A stretch of DNA of 64,000 nt from Acidimangrovimonas pyrenivorans (lineage in GTDB: Bacteria > Pseudomonadota > Alphaproteobacteria > Rhodobacterales > Rhodobacteraceae): assembly GCF_042643245.1 (NCBI RefSeq), contig NZ_JBHRSK010000007.1:248001-312000 (forward strand), in the 5' to 3' direction. The translations under genes were made by a program, and so were the position numbers. Of the stretch, positions 33,688-43,090 are shown piece by piece. The notes beneath the pieces were generated by a model, which saw only the letters and a program-made list of their open reading frames with translations, was not told where the DNA came from and searched no databases. How positions within the stretch are numbered: position 1 is the first letter of the stretch; each line of letters starts with the position of its first letter.

Positions 33688-35046
33688 ATGTTCGAGAAGA
33701 TCCTGATCGCCAACCGGGGCGAGATCGCGCTCCGCGTCATTCGGGCCTGCCGCGAGATGGGGATCAGGTCCGTCGCCGTCCATTCGACCGCCGATGCCGA
33801 TGCCATGCATGTCCGCATGGCCGACGAATCGGTCTGCATCGGGCCCAATTCCTCGACCGACAGCTACCTCTCGGTCCCGGCCATCGTCTCGGCCTGCGAG
33901 ATCACCGGCGCCGAGGCGATCCATCCCGGCTACGGCTTCCTGTCCGAGAACGCCAATTTCGTCCAGGTGCTCGAGGATCACGGAATCGCCTTCATCGGCC
34001 CCTCGGCGGAACATATCCGCATCATGGGCGACAAGATCACCGCCAAGGAGACGGCCGAGAAGCTCGGCATCCCGGTCGTGCCCGGCTCGGACGGCGGCGT
34101 GCCCGACGTGGCGGCGGCGCTGCGGGTGGCGGAAGAGATCGGCTACCCGGTGATCATCAAGGCCACTGCCGGCGGCGGCGGCCGCGGCATGAAGGTGGCG
34201 CGCGACGCCAGCGAGCTGGAAAGCGCCTTCCGCACCGCCCGGGTCGAGGCCAAGGCGGCCTTCGGCAACGACGAGGTCTATATCGAGAAATACCTGCAGA
34301 AGCCGCGCCATATCGAGATCCAGGTCTTCGGCGACGGCAAGGGCAACGCCGTCCACCTCGCCGAGCGCGACTGCTCGCTCCAGCGCCGCCACCAGAAGGT
34401 GTTCGAGGAAGCGCCGGGCCCGGTGATCACGGCCGAGCAGCGCGACCGGATCGGCAAGATCTGCGCCGACGCGGTGGCCAGCATCGGCTATGCCGGCGCC
34501 GGCACGATCGAGTTCCTGTTCGAGGATGGCGAGTTCTACTTCATCGAGATGAACACCCGGCTGCAGGTCGAGCACCCCGTCACCGAGGCGATCTTCGGCG
34601 TCGACCTGGTGCGCGAGCAGATCCGGGTCGCCTCGGGCATGCCGCTGTCCTTCGGCCAGAACGAGCTCGAGATCAACGGCCATGCCATCGAGGTCCGGAT
34701 CAACGCCGAGAAGGTGCCGGAATTCGCCCCGCGTCCGGGCAGGGTCAACGTCTTCCACGCCCCCGGCGGGCTGGGCGTGCGGATGGATTCGGCGCTCTAT
34801 GCCGGCTACTCGATCCCGCCCTATTACGACAGCCTGATCGGCAAGCTGATCGTCCACGGCCGCGACCGGACCGAGGCGCTGGCGCGGCTGCACCGGGCGC
34901 TGGGCGAGCTGATCGTCGACGGCGTCGAGACCACGGTGCCGCTGTTCCACGACCTGCTGGAAGAACCGGAAATCATCGCCGGCGACTACAACATCCACTG
35001 GCTCGAGAAATGGCTGGCCAGCCATTACGGCAAGGGCGCCGCCTGA
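33688..35046 (+). CDS. accC: Acetyl-CoA carboxylase biotin carboxylase subunit
   Basis: The 452-aa ATP-grasp enzyme has FEKILIANRGEIALRVIRA at the N-terminus, the glycine-rich ATP loop KATAGGGGRGMKVAR, and the metal and catalytic motif FIEMNTRLQVEHPVTE. It carboxylates the biotin on AccB. It is the second gene of accBC. Gene-end element e follows the stop. Confidence 0.96.
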   Translation: MFEKILIANRGEIALRVIRACREMGIRSVAVHSTADADAMHVRMADESVCIGPNSSTDSYLSVPAIVSACEITGAEAIHPGYGFLSENANFVQVLEDHGIAFIGPSAEHIRIMGDKITAKETAEKLGIPVVPGSDGGVPDVAAALRVAEEIGYPVIIKATAGGGGRGMKVARDASELESAFRTARVEAKAAFGNDEVYIEKYLQKPRHIEIQVFGDGKGNAVHLAERDCSLQRRHQKVFEEAPGPVITAEQRDRIGKICADAVASIGYAGAGTIEFLFEDGEFYFIEMNTRLQVEHPVTEAIFGVDLVREQIRVASGMPLSFGQNELEINGHAIEVRINAEKVPEFAPRPGRVNVFHAPGGLGVRMDSALYAGYSIPPYYDSLIGKLIVHGRDRTEALARLHRALGELIVDGVETTVPLFHDLLEEPEIIAGDYNIHWLEKWLASHYGKGAA

Positions 35047-35060
35047 GGACGGGCCACAGG

Positions 35061-35106
35061 CCGGGGGCGCCGCCCCCGGACCCCCGGGTTATTTGTCAGC
35101 AGGAAC
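35061..35106 (+). repeat. Gene-end element, copy e (short form)
   Basis: It starts 15 nt after accC in sense. CCGGGGGCG-C-CGCCCCCGG is followed by CCCCCGGGTTATTTGTCAGC and AGGAAC. It has no second hairpin. Confidence 0.6.
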
Positions 35107-35175
35107 TGGGCCGTTCGCGGCCCTGTTTCATCAAGCCGCGACGCCAGCCCGGAACCGGCGCTCAGGAACCGGCGC

Positions 35176-35880
35176 TCAGAGCGGGCGCAGGGCGCAGGTG
35201 GCGCGGCGCATCTTGGTATCGCGGTAGTAGTCGCCCACGCCGGCGCGGCGGTTCGCCGGACGGGCGTCCCAGTCGACCCAGTCGATGCGATAGTCGAGCG
35301 CCTCGGCCATCAGCTCCATCGCCTTGAAGGAGGGCACGCCCTTGACCGCCACCTTCTGGCCCTCGATCTGGGGCGCGGCGTTCAGCACGTTGTCGGTCCG
35401 CTCCTTGACCAGCTGGATCATCGGGTTGGGCCGACGGATGAACTCGCTGTCGACGATGACCAGCTTCGGCTGCAGCCGGCGCAGGCCTTGGAACAGGCGG
35501 AAATGGTCCATCAGGTGGTAGAGGATGCCGTAGACCGCGACGACGTCATAGGTTTCGCCGCGGGCGGCCTCGGCGTCGATCTCGTCGTAGAGGTCGTTGC
35601 AGCGCAGCTCGACCTTCGCCCGCAACTCGGGATCGGGAAAGCCGGGAAAGCGGGCGATCAGCTCGGGCCGCGCCTCGACGCCCACCACCTGCGCCGCACC
35701 GGCGCCCGCCAGCGCATAGGACCAGCGGCCGTCATGCGCAGCAAGGTCGAGCACCCGGGCGCCGCGGATTTCCTCGGCGAAGGGCGTCACGATCATCTCG
35801 TGGCGCGCATTCATCCGCGCCACCGGCTGGTTGGCGTCCTCGTAGCCTGCTAGATCTCCGATGAAGTCGAAAAAACCCAT
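35176..35880 (-). CDS. Class I SAM-dependent methyltransferase
   Basis: The 234-aa soluble protein has a Rossmann core with motif I ARVLDLAAHDGRWSYALA (residues 40-57, a variant of DxGxGxG) and the acidic loop GVEARPELIARF. The target is unknown; the late basic residues RRAGVGDYYRDTKMRR may contact an RNA or lipid. It lies between accC and aat, convergent with accC and divergent from aat. Confidence 0.82.
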   Translation of the reverse strand: MGFFDFIGDLAGYEDANQPVARMNARHEMIVTPFAEEIRGARVLDLAAHDGRWSYALAGAGAAQVVGVEARPELIARFPGFPDPELRAKVELRCNDLYDEIDAEAARGETYDVVAVYGILYHLMDHFRLFQGLRRLQPKLVIVDSEFIRRPNPMIQLVKERTDNVLNAAPQIEGQKVAVKGVPSFKAMELMAEALDYRIDWVDWDARPANRRAGVGDYYRDTKMRRATCALRPL

Positions 35881-35979
35881 GTTGCCCTCGCCTCTGCTCT
35901 GCGCATCAATCTGCCCGTTCGGGCGCTGAACGCAAAGCCCTATTCAACGGCGCGGCGGCTGCGGGCCGGACAGGGAAAG

Positions 35980-36630
35980 ATGCCACGGATGAGCCAGCCG
36001 ATCACGCCCGAGCTGCTGTTGCGCGCCTATGCCATGGGCATCTTCCCGATGGCGGAAACGCGCGACGATCCCGAGCTGCACTGGATCGACCCGACCTGGC
36101 GCGGGGTTTTCCCGTTGGAAAATTTCCACATCTCCCGCTCGCTTCGACGCCGGATCCTTGCCGAACCTTTCACGATTCGAACCGACACCGATTTCGCCGG
36201 GGTCATGCAGGGCTGCGCCGATCGCGAAGAGACCTGGATCAACGACGCCATCTTCGAGCTGACGCTGACGCTGCACCATGCCGGCTTCGCCCATTCGATG
36301 GAGGTCTGGGAGGGCACGGAGCTGGTCGGCGGCGTCTACGGCGTGACCCTGGGGGCCGCCTTCTTCGGCGAGAGCATGTTCTCGCGCCGCCGCGACGCCT
36401 CGAAGATCGCGCTGGCCTATCTGGTCGACCGGCTGCGCGCGGGCGGCTTCACCCTGTTCGACACCCAGTTCCTGACCGAGCACCTGGCCAGCCTCGGCGC
36501 GGTCGAGATCAGCCGGGCGGAGTATCACCGGCGCCTGGAGGCGGCGCTGGAGAAGACGGCGGATTTCGACCGCCAGGGGCCGGTCCCGACCCCTCAGGAA
36601 GTGGTGCAGCGCAACAGCCAGACGTCGTAG
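35980..36630 (+). CDS. aat: Leucyl/phenylalanyl-tRNA-protein transferase
   Basis: The 216-aa enzyme attaches Leu or Phe to N-terminal Arg or Lys of proteins, marking them for the ClpAP N-degron pathway. Family motifs are LLRAYAMGIFPMAE (residues 11-24), the WIDPTWRGVFPLENFHISRSLRR region and GGVYGVTLGAAFFGESMFSR. Start ATG 35980 or ATG 35989 are both plausible. Its 3' end overlaps the convergent DUF2155 gene by 37 nt. Confidence 0.94.
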   Translation: MPRMSQPITPELLLRAYAMGIFPMAETRDDPELHWIDPTWRGVFPLENFHISRSLRRRILAEPFTIRTDTDFAGVMQGCADREETWINDAIFELTLTLHHAGFAHSMEVWEGTELVGGVYGVTLGAAFFGESMFSRRRDASKIALAYLVDRLRAGGFTLFDTQFLTEHLASLGAVEISRAEYHRRLEAALEKTADFDRQGPVPTPQEVVQRNSQTS

Positions 36631-37175
36631 CGCGGGCTGTCGAGCGGGTTGAGCGCCGGGCTCGAGGCGATCATCCAGCCCTTGAAGATCGGGTCCTGCA
36701 CCTGGCTGTCATGGATCACCAGATAGGCATAGGCGTTCGAGGACGGGTCGTCGACCGGGTAGCGGCATTGCTGCAAGGTGATGGTCAGCCGGCCTTCCTT
36801 GGCGGAATCGCCCGGCGCCAGCGGCACGTCGACGGTCTTGCCCGAGACCTTGTCGAGCCAGCGCACCACCCCGCCCTTCGGCGCCTCGGTCACCTTTTCC
36901 GATGTCGGCGCGCTGACCGTGCCCGGGGTCGAGCTGTCGGTGACATTGCCCAGCCCGGTGCCGTCGGCGACGAAACCGCCCTGGGCGCCCGGGATGGTCC
37001 CGTCCTGCGAGGTCCCGTCCTGCGAAGAGCCGTCCATCGTCGTGTTGCCGCCGATATCCGGCCCCGGCAGCGGCGTGGTGACGATGCCGCCATTGGGATC
37101 GGTGGCCTGCTGGGCCAGGACCGCCGGCGCGCACAGCGCCACGGCTAGCGCCAGCGCCGGCCCGCGCAGGCTCAT
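36594..37175 (-). CDS. DUF2155 domain protein, exported
   Basis: The 193-aa protein has signal peptide MSLRGPALALAVALCAPAVLAQQ, a low-complexity Ser/Gly/Thr region (residues 30-100) and a C-terminal DUF2155 domain (WLDKVSGKTVDVPL ... LQQCRYP ... FKGWMIASSPALNPLDSPRYDVWLLRC). It is a conserved alphaproteobacterial partner of the mlaD-NDUFA12 neighbourhood, with unknown role in the cell envelope. The start overlaps the mlaD stop by 4 nt. The tail overlaps the convergent aat by 37 nt. Confidence 0.87.
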   Translation of the reverse strand: MSLRGPALALAVALCAPAVLAQQATDPNGGIVTTPLPGPDIGGNTTMDGSSQDGTSQDGTIPGAQGGFVADGTGLGNVTDSSTPGTVSAPTSEKVTEAPKGGVVRWLDKVSGKTVDVPLAPGDSAKEGRLTITLQQCRYPVDDPSSNAYAYLVIHDSQVQDPIFKGWMIASSPALNPLDSPRYDVWLLRCTTS

Positions 37176-37660
37176 TTCGTCGCCCCCGGATCGGCGGCAG
37201 CGCCATCGCTGCCGTTGCCGCCATTGCCCGAGACGAATTTCATCAGCAGCGAGATCAGGCTGACCGCGCCCTGGGTGTCCTCGATCTCGTCGCCGGGCTG
37301 GAGGTTGTCGATCGCCCCGCCGGGCACGATCTCGACATAGGAGCCGCCCAGCAGCCCGTCCTGCGAAATCAGGATCGCGCTGTCGGTCGGGATCTCGATG
37401 CCGTTCTTGATGTTGATCGTGGCGTCGGCGAAGAAGGTCTTGGGGTTGAGCTCGAGGTCGGTGATCGTGCCCACCTTGACCCCGGCCAGCTTGACATCGG
37501 CGCCGGTGGTGATGCCCTCGACCGAGCGGAACGAGGCATGCAGCGGATAGCCACCGCTGGCGCGCGAAAAGCCGGTGGCCTGGGCGGCGTAGACCATGAA
37601 GCCGATCGCCACCGCCAGAACCACGCCCCCGACGGCGACCTCTGTGGGATTCTGCGCCAT
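37172..37660 (-). CDS. mlaD: MlaD-type lipid-transport protein
   Basis: The 162-aa protein has an N-terminal membrane helix (residues 8-27) and an MCE domain (SVEGITTGADVKLAGVKVGTITDLEL ... DGLLGGSYVEIVPGG). It is the periplasmic hexameric ring that binds phospholipid for the Mla retrograde transport system. No mlaE or mlaF is adjacent. It sits in an operon between NDUFA12 and DUF2155. Confidence 0.92.
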   Translation of the reverse strand: MAQNPTEVAVGGVVLAVAIGFMVYAAQATGFSRASGGYPLHASFRSVEGITTGADVKLAGVKVGTITDLELNPKTFFADATINIKNGIEIPTDSAILISQDGLLGGSYVEIVPGGAIDNLQPGDEIEDTQGAVSLISLLMKFVSGNGGNGSDGAAADPGATK

Positions 37661-37662
37661 GG

Positions 37663-38040
37663 TTATTCCGGCTGCCAGGCCTCGTAATCGCGGCGCTCGA
37701 CCGGATCGGGGCGGCGAATCGACCCCGGCGGCACATAGGCCAGCGCGGTGCCGGTGAAGTTCTCGTGATGCGGCTTTTCCCAGGCCTTGTGGGCCAGCGG
37801 CTTGGCGGTCGGCGGCTCGTCCCAGGTGAAGTGCAGCCAGCCGTGCCAGTCGGGCGAGATCCGGCTCGCCTCGCTCTCGCCGTTGTAGATCACCCAGCGG
37901 CGCTTGCCGTCGGCGGTGCGGTAAAAAACATTGCCCTCGGCGTCCTCGCCCACTTTCACGCCCTTGCGCCAAGTGAAGATCTGGGTACCGAGCGTCTGGC
38001 TGTTCCACCAGGTCAGAAGGCGCAGCAGAAAATACATCAA
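37663..38040 (-). CDS. NADH:ubiquinone oxidoreductase accessory subunit, NDUFA12 (B17.2) type
   Basis: The 125-aa protein has the family sequence GTQIFTWRKGVKVGEDAEGNVFYRT and WHGWLHFTWDEPP, ending in RRDYEAWQPE. It is a peripheral subunit of complex I in alphaproteobacteria and mitochondria. It is the first gene of the NDUFA12-mlaD-DUF2155 run. Two adjacent ATGs (38040 and 38037) are possible. Confidence 0.93.
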   Translation of the reverse strand: MMYFLLRLLTWWNSQTLGTQIFTWRKGVKVGEDAEGNVFYRTADGKRRWVIYNGESEASRISPDWHGWLHFTWDEPPTAKPLAHKAWEKPHHENFTGTALAYVPPGSIRRPDPVERRDYEAWQPE

Positions 38041-38129
38041 AACCCCTCCGAGGACAGTTTCCCCTCATATGGACCAGGACGCGCGGAAGGTCCAGTGGCT
38101 ATACCCGCGCCCCGTTCACGGAATGGAAA

Positions 38130-38147
38130 GGCGGGCCGAAGCCCGCC
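38130..38147 (-). terminator. Terminator after clpX
   Basis: The minus strand shows GGCGGGC-TTCG-GCCCGCC (38130-38147) with a UUCG-type loop, then TTTCC, 34 nt after the clpX stop. Confidence 0.65.
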
Positions 38148-38180
38148 GATTTCCGTGTCTGTTTTCGGCGCAACCCGGCC

Positions 38181-39452
<1,272 letters not shown>

Positions 39453-39590
39453 ATCGTTCCTCTGCGGCTGCAGGTTTGCCGTGAGGCCGCGGCCTGCCTG
39501 GCTGCGGCCCCATTGGGTGAGTCTAGGGCAGCCACATATCCTTCACAATGCCTAATTCCCGCCTGCGGCAGATCCGCCGCAGCGGCGCTA

Positions 39591-40223
39591 TCATTTCGAC
39601 GTGTCCTCGACCGCCTCGCGGCTCTCGACGATCTCGTCGACCAGCCCCCACGCCTTGGCATCCTCGGCCGACATGAAGTTGTCGCGCTCGAGCGCGGCGA
39701 CGACGGTGTCGAAGTCCTGGCCGGTATGCTTGACGTAGATCTGGTTCAGCCGGTCCTTCAGCTTCTGGGTCTCCTGGGCGTGGATCATGATATCCGTCGC
39801 CTGGCCCTGGTAGCCGCCCGAGGGCTGGTGCACCATGATCCGGCTGTTGGGCAGCGCGAAGCGCATGTCCTTGGCGCCGGCGGTCAGCAAGAGCGAGCCC
39901 ATCGAGGCCGCCTGCCCGATCACCAGGGTCGAGACCTTGGGCTTGATGTATTGCATCGTGTCGTAGATCGACAGACCGCTGGTCACCACGCCGCCCGGGC
40001 TGTTGATGTACATCGAGATCTCTTTCGACGGATTCTCGGCCTCGAGATGCAGCAGCTGGGCGACGATCAGGCTCGACATGCCGTCATGAACCGGGCCGGA
40101 GAGGAAGATGATCCGCTCCTTGAGCAGGCGCGAGAAGATGTCGTAGGCCCGCTCCCCGCGCGAGGTCTGCTCGACCACCATCGGGACCAGGGTGTTCATA
40201 TAGGTGTCGATCGGATCTTTCAT
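39591..40223 (-). CDS. clpP: ClpP, protease subunit of ClpXP
   Basis: The 210-aa serine protease has catalytic Ser107 (GQAASMGS), His132 (MVHQPSGG) and an Asp near 181. ATG 40223 is chosen because family N-termini begin MKDP...YMNTLVPMVVEQT. It is cotranscribed with or independently followed by clpX. Confidence 0.98.
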   Translation of the reverse strand: MKDPIDTYMNTLVPMVVEQTSRGERAYDIFSRLLKERIIFLSGPVHDGMSSLIVAQLLHLEAENPSKEISMYINSPGGVVTSGLSIYDTMQYIKPKVSTLVIGQAASMGSLLLTAGAKDMRFALPNSRIMVHQPSGGYQGQATDIMIHAQETQKLKDRLNQIYVKHTGQDFDTVVAALERDNFMSAEDAKAWGLVDEIVESREAVEDTSK

Positions 40224-40290
40224 TTCGGCCTGCCTCGAGCTGTTGGGGAATTCTAGTGCCGCTGCGCTTTCAGGAGTCTTAGTTCCGCGT

Positions 40291-40312
40291 GCCGCCCCCT
40301 GCAAGGGGCGGC
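40291..40312 (-). terminator. Hairpin after the btu operon
   Basis: GCCGCCCC (40291-40298) pairs with GGGGCGGC (40305-40312), between the btuD stop and the clpP start. It has no U-tract. Confidence 0.4.
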
Positions 40313-40395
40313 GGTTCAGTTTGACCCGGGGGCCATGCCCGGCCCCGGACTGGGGGCCGCGCGGACCGGAGCTATCCCTTCCCCCGGCGGCGCCA

Positions 40396-41151
40396 TCAGC
40401 GCGTCACCCCCAGCGGCTGGAACACCGGCCCGTCCTCGGTCCGGGCGTAATAGGCACGCACCCCGAAGACGGCATCGAGGTTCTCCGGCGTCAGCACCGC
40501 GTCCGGCGCCCCGTCGGCCACCAGCCGGCCGCGGTCCAGCATCAGCAGCCGCGAGCAATGCCGCGCCGCCAGCCCGAGATCGTGCAGCGAGGCGAGGACG
40601 GCATGGCCCTCGGCGGCCAGCCCGGCAAAGACCTCCATGGTCCGGATCTGGCTTTCCGGATCGAGCCCGGCGATCGGCTCGTCGGCCATCAAGAGCGGCG
40701 TTTCCTGTGCCAGCGCCCTTGCGATCAGCACCCGCGCCTGCTCGCCGCCCGACAGCTCGGTGGCGATGCGGTCGTGGAACCCCGCCAGCCCCATCCGTTC
40801 CAGCGCCCGGTCGACCGCCGCCCGGTCCACCGCGCCGGGGCCGCGCAGCCCCAGATGCGGCGTCCGGCCAAGGCTCACCAGCGTCTCGACCGTCACCGGC
40901 CAGGCGACCTCGCGCGCCTGCGGCATCCAGGCCGCGGCATGGGCCCGCGCCCGCGGCGTCATCCCGGCCAGGCTGCTGCGCCCCTCGGCCGGCAGCAGCC
41001 CCAGCGCGCCGCGCATCAGCGTCGTCTTGCCGGCACCGTTGGGACCGATCAGGCCGACGAACTCGCCCGCCCCGACCGTCAGGCTGACATGGTCGACCAC
41101 CGGGCATTCGCCGCGCCGCACGGTCAGGTTCTCCAGCGCCAGCAGGCTCAC
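40396..41151 (-). CDS. btuD: Cobalamin/Fe-siderophore-type ABC ATPase
   Basis: The 251-aa ATPase of the FecE/BtuD family has Walker A GPNGAGKTTLM, signature ELSGGEQARVLIARAL, Walker B LLMADEPIAGLDP and His in SLHDLGLA. The start is GTG 41151, overlapping the permease stop (GTGA). It energises the BtuC-like permease. The riboswitch upstream of the operon supports cobalamin as substrate. Confidence 0.88.
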   Translation of the reverse strand: MSLLALENLTVRRGECPVVDHVSLTVGAGEFVGLIGPNGAGKTTLMRGALGLLPAEGRSSLAGMTPRARAHAAAWMPQAREVAWPVTVETLVSLGRTPHLGLRGPGAVDRAAVDRALERMGLAGFHDRIATELSGGEQARVLIARALAQETPLLMADEPIAGLDPESQIRTMEVFAGLAAEGHAVLASLHDLGLAARHCSRLLMLDRGRLVADGAPDAVLTPENLDAVFGVRAYYARTEDGPVFQPLGVTR

Positions 41152-42137
41152 CGCTCGGCCCTCCGGGTGCGCCAGATCAGGTGCAGGAAGAACGGCGCCC
41201 CGACCAGCGCCGTCAGCACCCCCAGCTTGAGGTCGCGGTCGGGCGCGATCAGCCGCACCGCGACATCCGCTGCCAGCACCATCGCCGCCCCGCCCAGCGC
41301 CGAGGCCGGCAACAGTCGCGATGGCCGCCCGCCGGTGAAGGGCCGCAGGATATGCGGGATCACCAGCCCGACGAAGCCGATCGCGCCCGACACCGCCGTC
41401 GCCGCGCCCACCACCGCCGCGGTGCCGAGGATCAGCACCAGCCGCAACCGACCCAGCCGGATCCCCATCGCCTCGGCCGCGTCCTCGCCCAGCGTCAGCG
41501 CGTCCAGCCCGCGGCCGAGGCTGAACAGCATCGCCGCGCCGACGGCCATGAACGGCGCCGCCAGCCAGACATGGGTCATCGAGCGGTCGGCCAGAGAGCC
41601 CATCATCCAGAACACGATCTCGGCCGCGGCATAGGGATTCGGCGACAGGTTCAGCACCAGCGCCGTCAGCGCCGCCGCGAAGGCGGAAATCGCGATCCCG
41701 GCCAGGATCAGGGTCAGCGCCGTGCCGCGCGGCCCGGCCAGCGCCAGGATCAGCACCACCGCCGCCACCGCGCCCGCCAGCGCCGCCAGCGGCAGCGCCA
41801 GGGCGAAGGCGGCGGCCAGCCCGGTCTGCAGCGAGATCACCGCCCCCAGCGCCGCCGCGCCGGAGATCCCGATCAGCCCCGGCTCGGCCAGCGGGTTGCG
41901 CAGGAACCCCTGCAAGGCGGCGCCGGACAGCCCCAGCACGGCGCCGATCATCGCCCCCAGAAGCGCCCGCGGCAGCCGGATCTCGCGCATCACCAGCACC
42001 ACCGGCCCGCCCTCGCCGGTGACCAGCGCGTGCAGGCTGGCCCGCAGCCCGATCGCCGCCGGCCCGATCAGCAGCGAGGCGGCGAACAGCGCGACGACAA
42101 GCGCGCCCAGCGCGACGAGGAGGCCGCGATAGCTCAT
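41148..42137 (-). CDS. btuC: FecCD-family permease for cobalamin uptake
   Basis: The 329-aa inner-membrane protein has about ten helices and the FecCD motifs RLPRALLGAMIGAVLGLSGAALQGFLRNPLAEPGLIG and GAIGFVGLVIPHILRP. Its start overlaps the binding-protein stop by 4 nt and its stop overlaps the ATPase start by 4 nt, so the three are coupled. Confidence 0.9.
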   Translation of the reverse strand: MSYRGLLVALGALVVALFAASLLIGPAAIGLRASLHALVTGEGGPVVLVMREIRLPRALLGAMIGAVLGLSGAALQGFLRNPLAEPGLIGISGAAALGAVISLQTGLAAAFALALPLAALAGAVAAVVLILALAGPRGTALTLILAGIAISAFAAALTALVLNLSPNPYAAAEIVFWMMGSLADRSMTHVWLAAPFMAVGAAMLFSLGRGLDALTLGEDAAEAMGIRLGRLRLVLILGTAAVVGAATAVSGAIGFVGLVIPHILRPFTGGRPSRLLPASALGGAAMVLAADVAVRLIAPDRDLKLGVLTALVGAPFFLHLIWRTRRAER

Positions 42138-42979
42138 TTGCCGCCCTCCAGCGCCCGCCTTGCCTGCGCCATCTTCGCCACCGCGCCCAGCAGCTTCGGC
42201 GTGCCGCAGACCCAGTCGGCATCCGAGGTGACGTGCATCGCCTGCGCCCGGACGTCGCGCAGCGCCGGGTGACGCAGGATTTCCTCGGCCCGCGATTCGC
42301 CGGGATAGGGCGCCGAGGTCACGATCAGCCTCGGCCGCGCCATCACCAGCTTCTCCAGCGGCAGCGTGCCGCCGCCGCTGACCCCGGCCTGCGCGGCGAT
42401 GTTGCGGAACCCGGTCAGCTTGAGGATCTCGTCGGCCAGCGTTCCCGCCCCCGGCGTGTAGCCACTGGGATAGTAGAGCGCCGCCGGCGCCGGCGTCTCG
42501 CCCGTCACCCGCAGCGCCGCCAGATCGGCATCGAAGCGGTCGGCCATCTCGCGCGCCTGCGCCTCGCGGCCCAGCGCCGCGCCCACCGCCAGCAGGTTGC
42601 GCCGGACATCGGCGAAAGACGTCGCCGGCGCGATCTGCACCACCGTCACCCCCAGCCGGCGCAGCAGCGAGACGGTCGCCGCCGCGTTGTATTTGCCGGC
42701 CAGCACCAGGTCGGGATGCATCAGGAAGATCTGCTCGGCCTGGGCGTGGTTGAGCCGGTAGCCCCCGGCCGCCGCCGCCATCGCCGAGGAGCGCGGATCG
42801 GCCGCCAGCCATGAGACCGAGGCCAGCTGCCCCGGCGCCGCCAGCATCATCGCCAGCTGGTCGGTGCATAGGTTGATCGAGACGACGCGGGCCGGCGCGG
42901 CGGCAACGGTCAAGGCCGCGCCGAGGGTGATCCCCAGCGCGGCCGCCGCAAGCCGTATCGGACGCCAGGTCATGGCCAT
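42134..42979 (-). CDS. btuF: Periplasmic cobalamin-binding protein, BtuF-like
   Basis: The 281-aa protein has an N-terminal signal peptide (to about residue 29) and class III binding-protein features: RVVSINLCTDQLAMMLA near 31-47 and PDLVLAGKYNAAATVSLLRRLG. It delivers the ligand from the TonB receptor to BtuC. It lies 111 nt downstream of btuB in the same direction. Confidence 0.87.
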   Translation of the reverse strand: MAMTWRPIRLAAAALGITLGAALTVAAAPARVVSINLCTDQLAMMLAAPGQLASVSWLAADPRSSAMAAAAGGYRLNHAQAEQIFLMHPDLVLAGKYNAAATVSLLRRLGVTVVQIAPATSFADVRRNLLAVGAALGREAQAREMADRFDADLAALRVTGETPAPAALYYPSGYTPGAGTLADEILKLTGFRNIAAQAGVSGGGTLPLEKLVMARPRLIVTSAPYPGESRAEEILRHPALRDVRAQAMHVTSDADWVCGTPKLLGAVAKMAQARRALEGGK

Positions 42980-43090
42980 TCCGCTCCAGTCGCTCCTCTC
43001 GCCCGGCCTCCGGGCCTCCTTGCCGCCAAGTGCCGGGCGCCGGCAACCGGTCAGGGCCGGTCAGGATCGCCGGGCGCCCCGCCCCCGGGC

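Noticed and set aside
36164..36186. Sequence resembling a tRNA T-arm (GATTCGAACC)
   Set aside because: It lies inside the conserved coding region of aat and has no surrounding cloverleaf.
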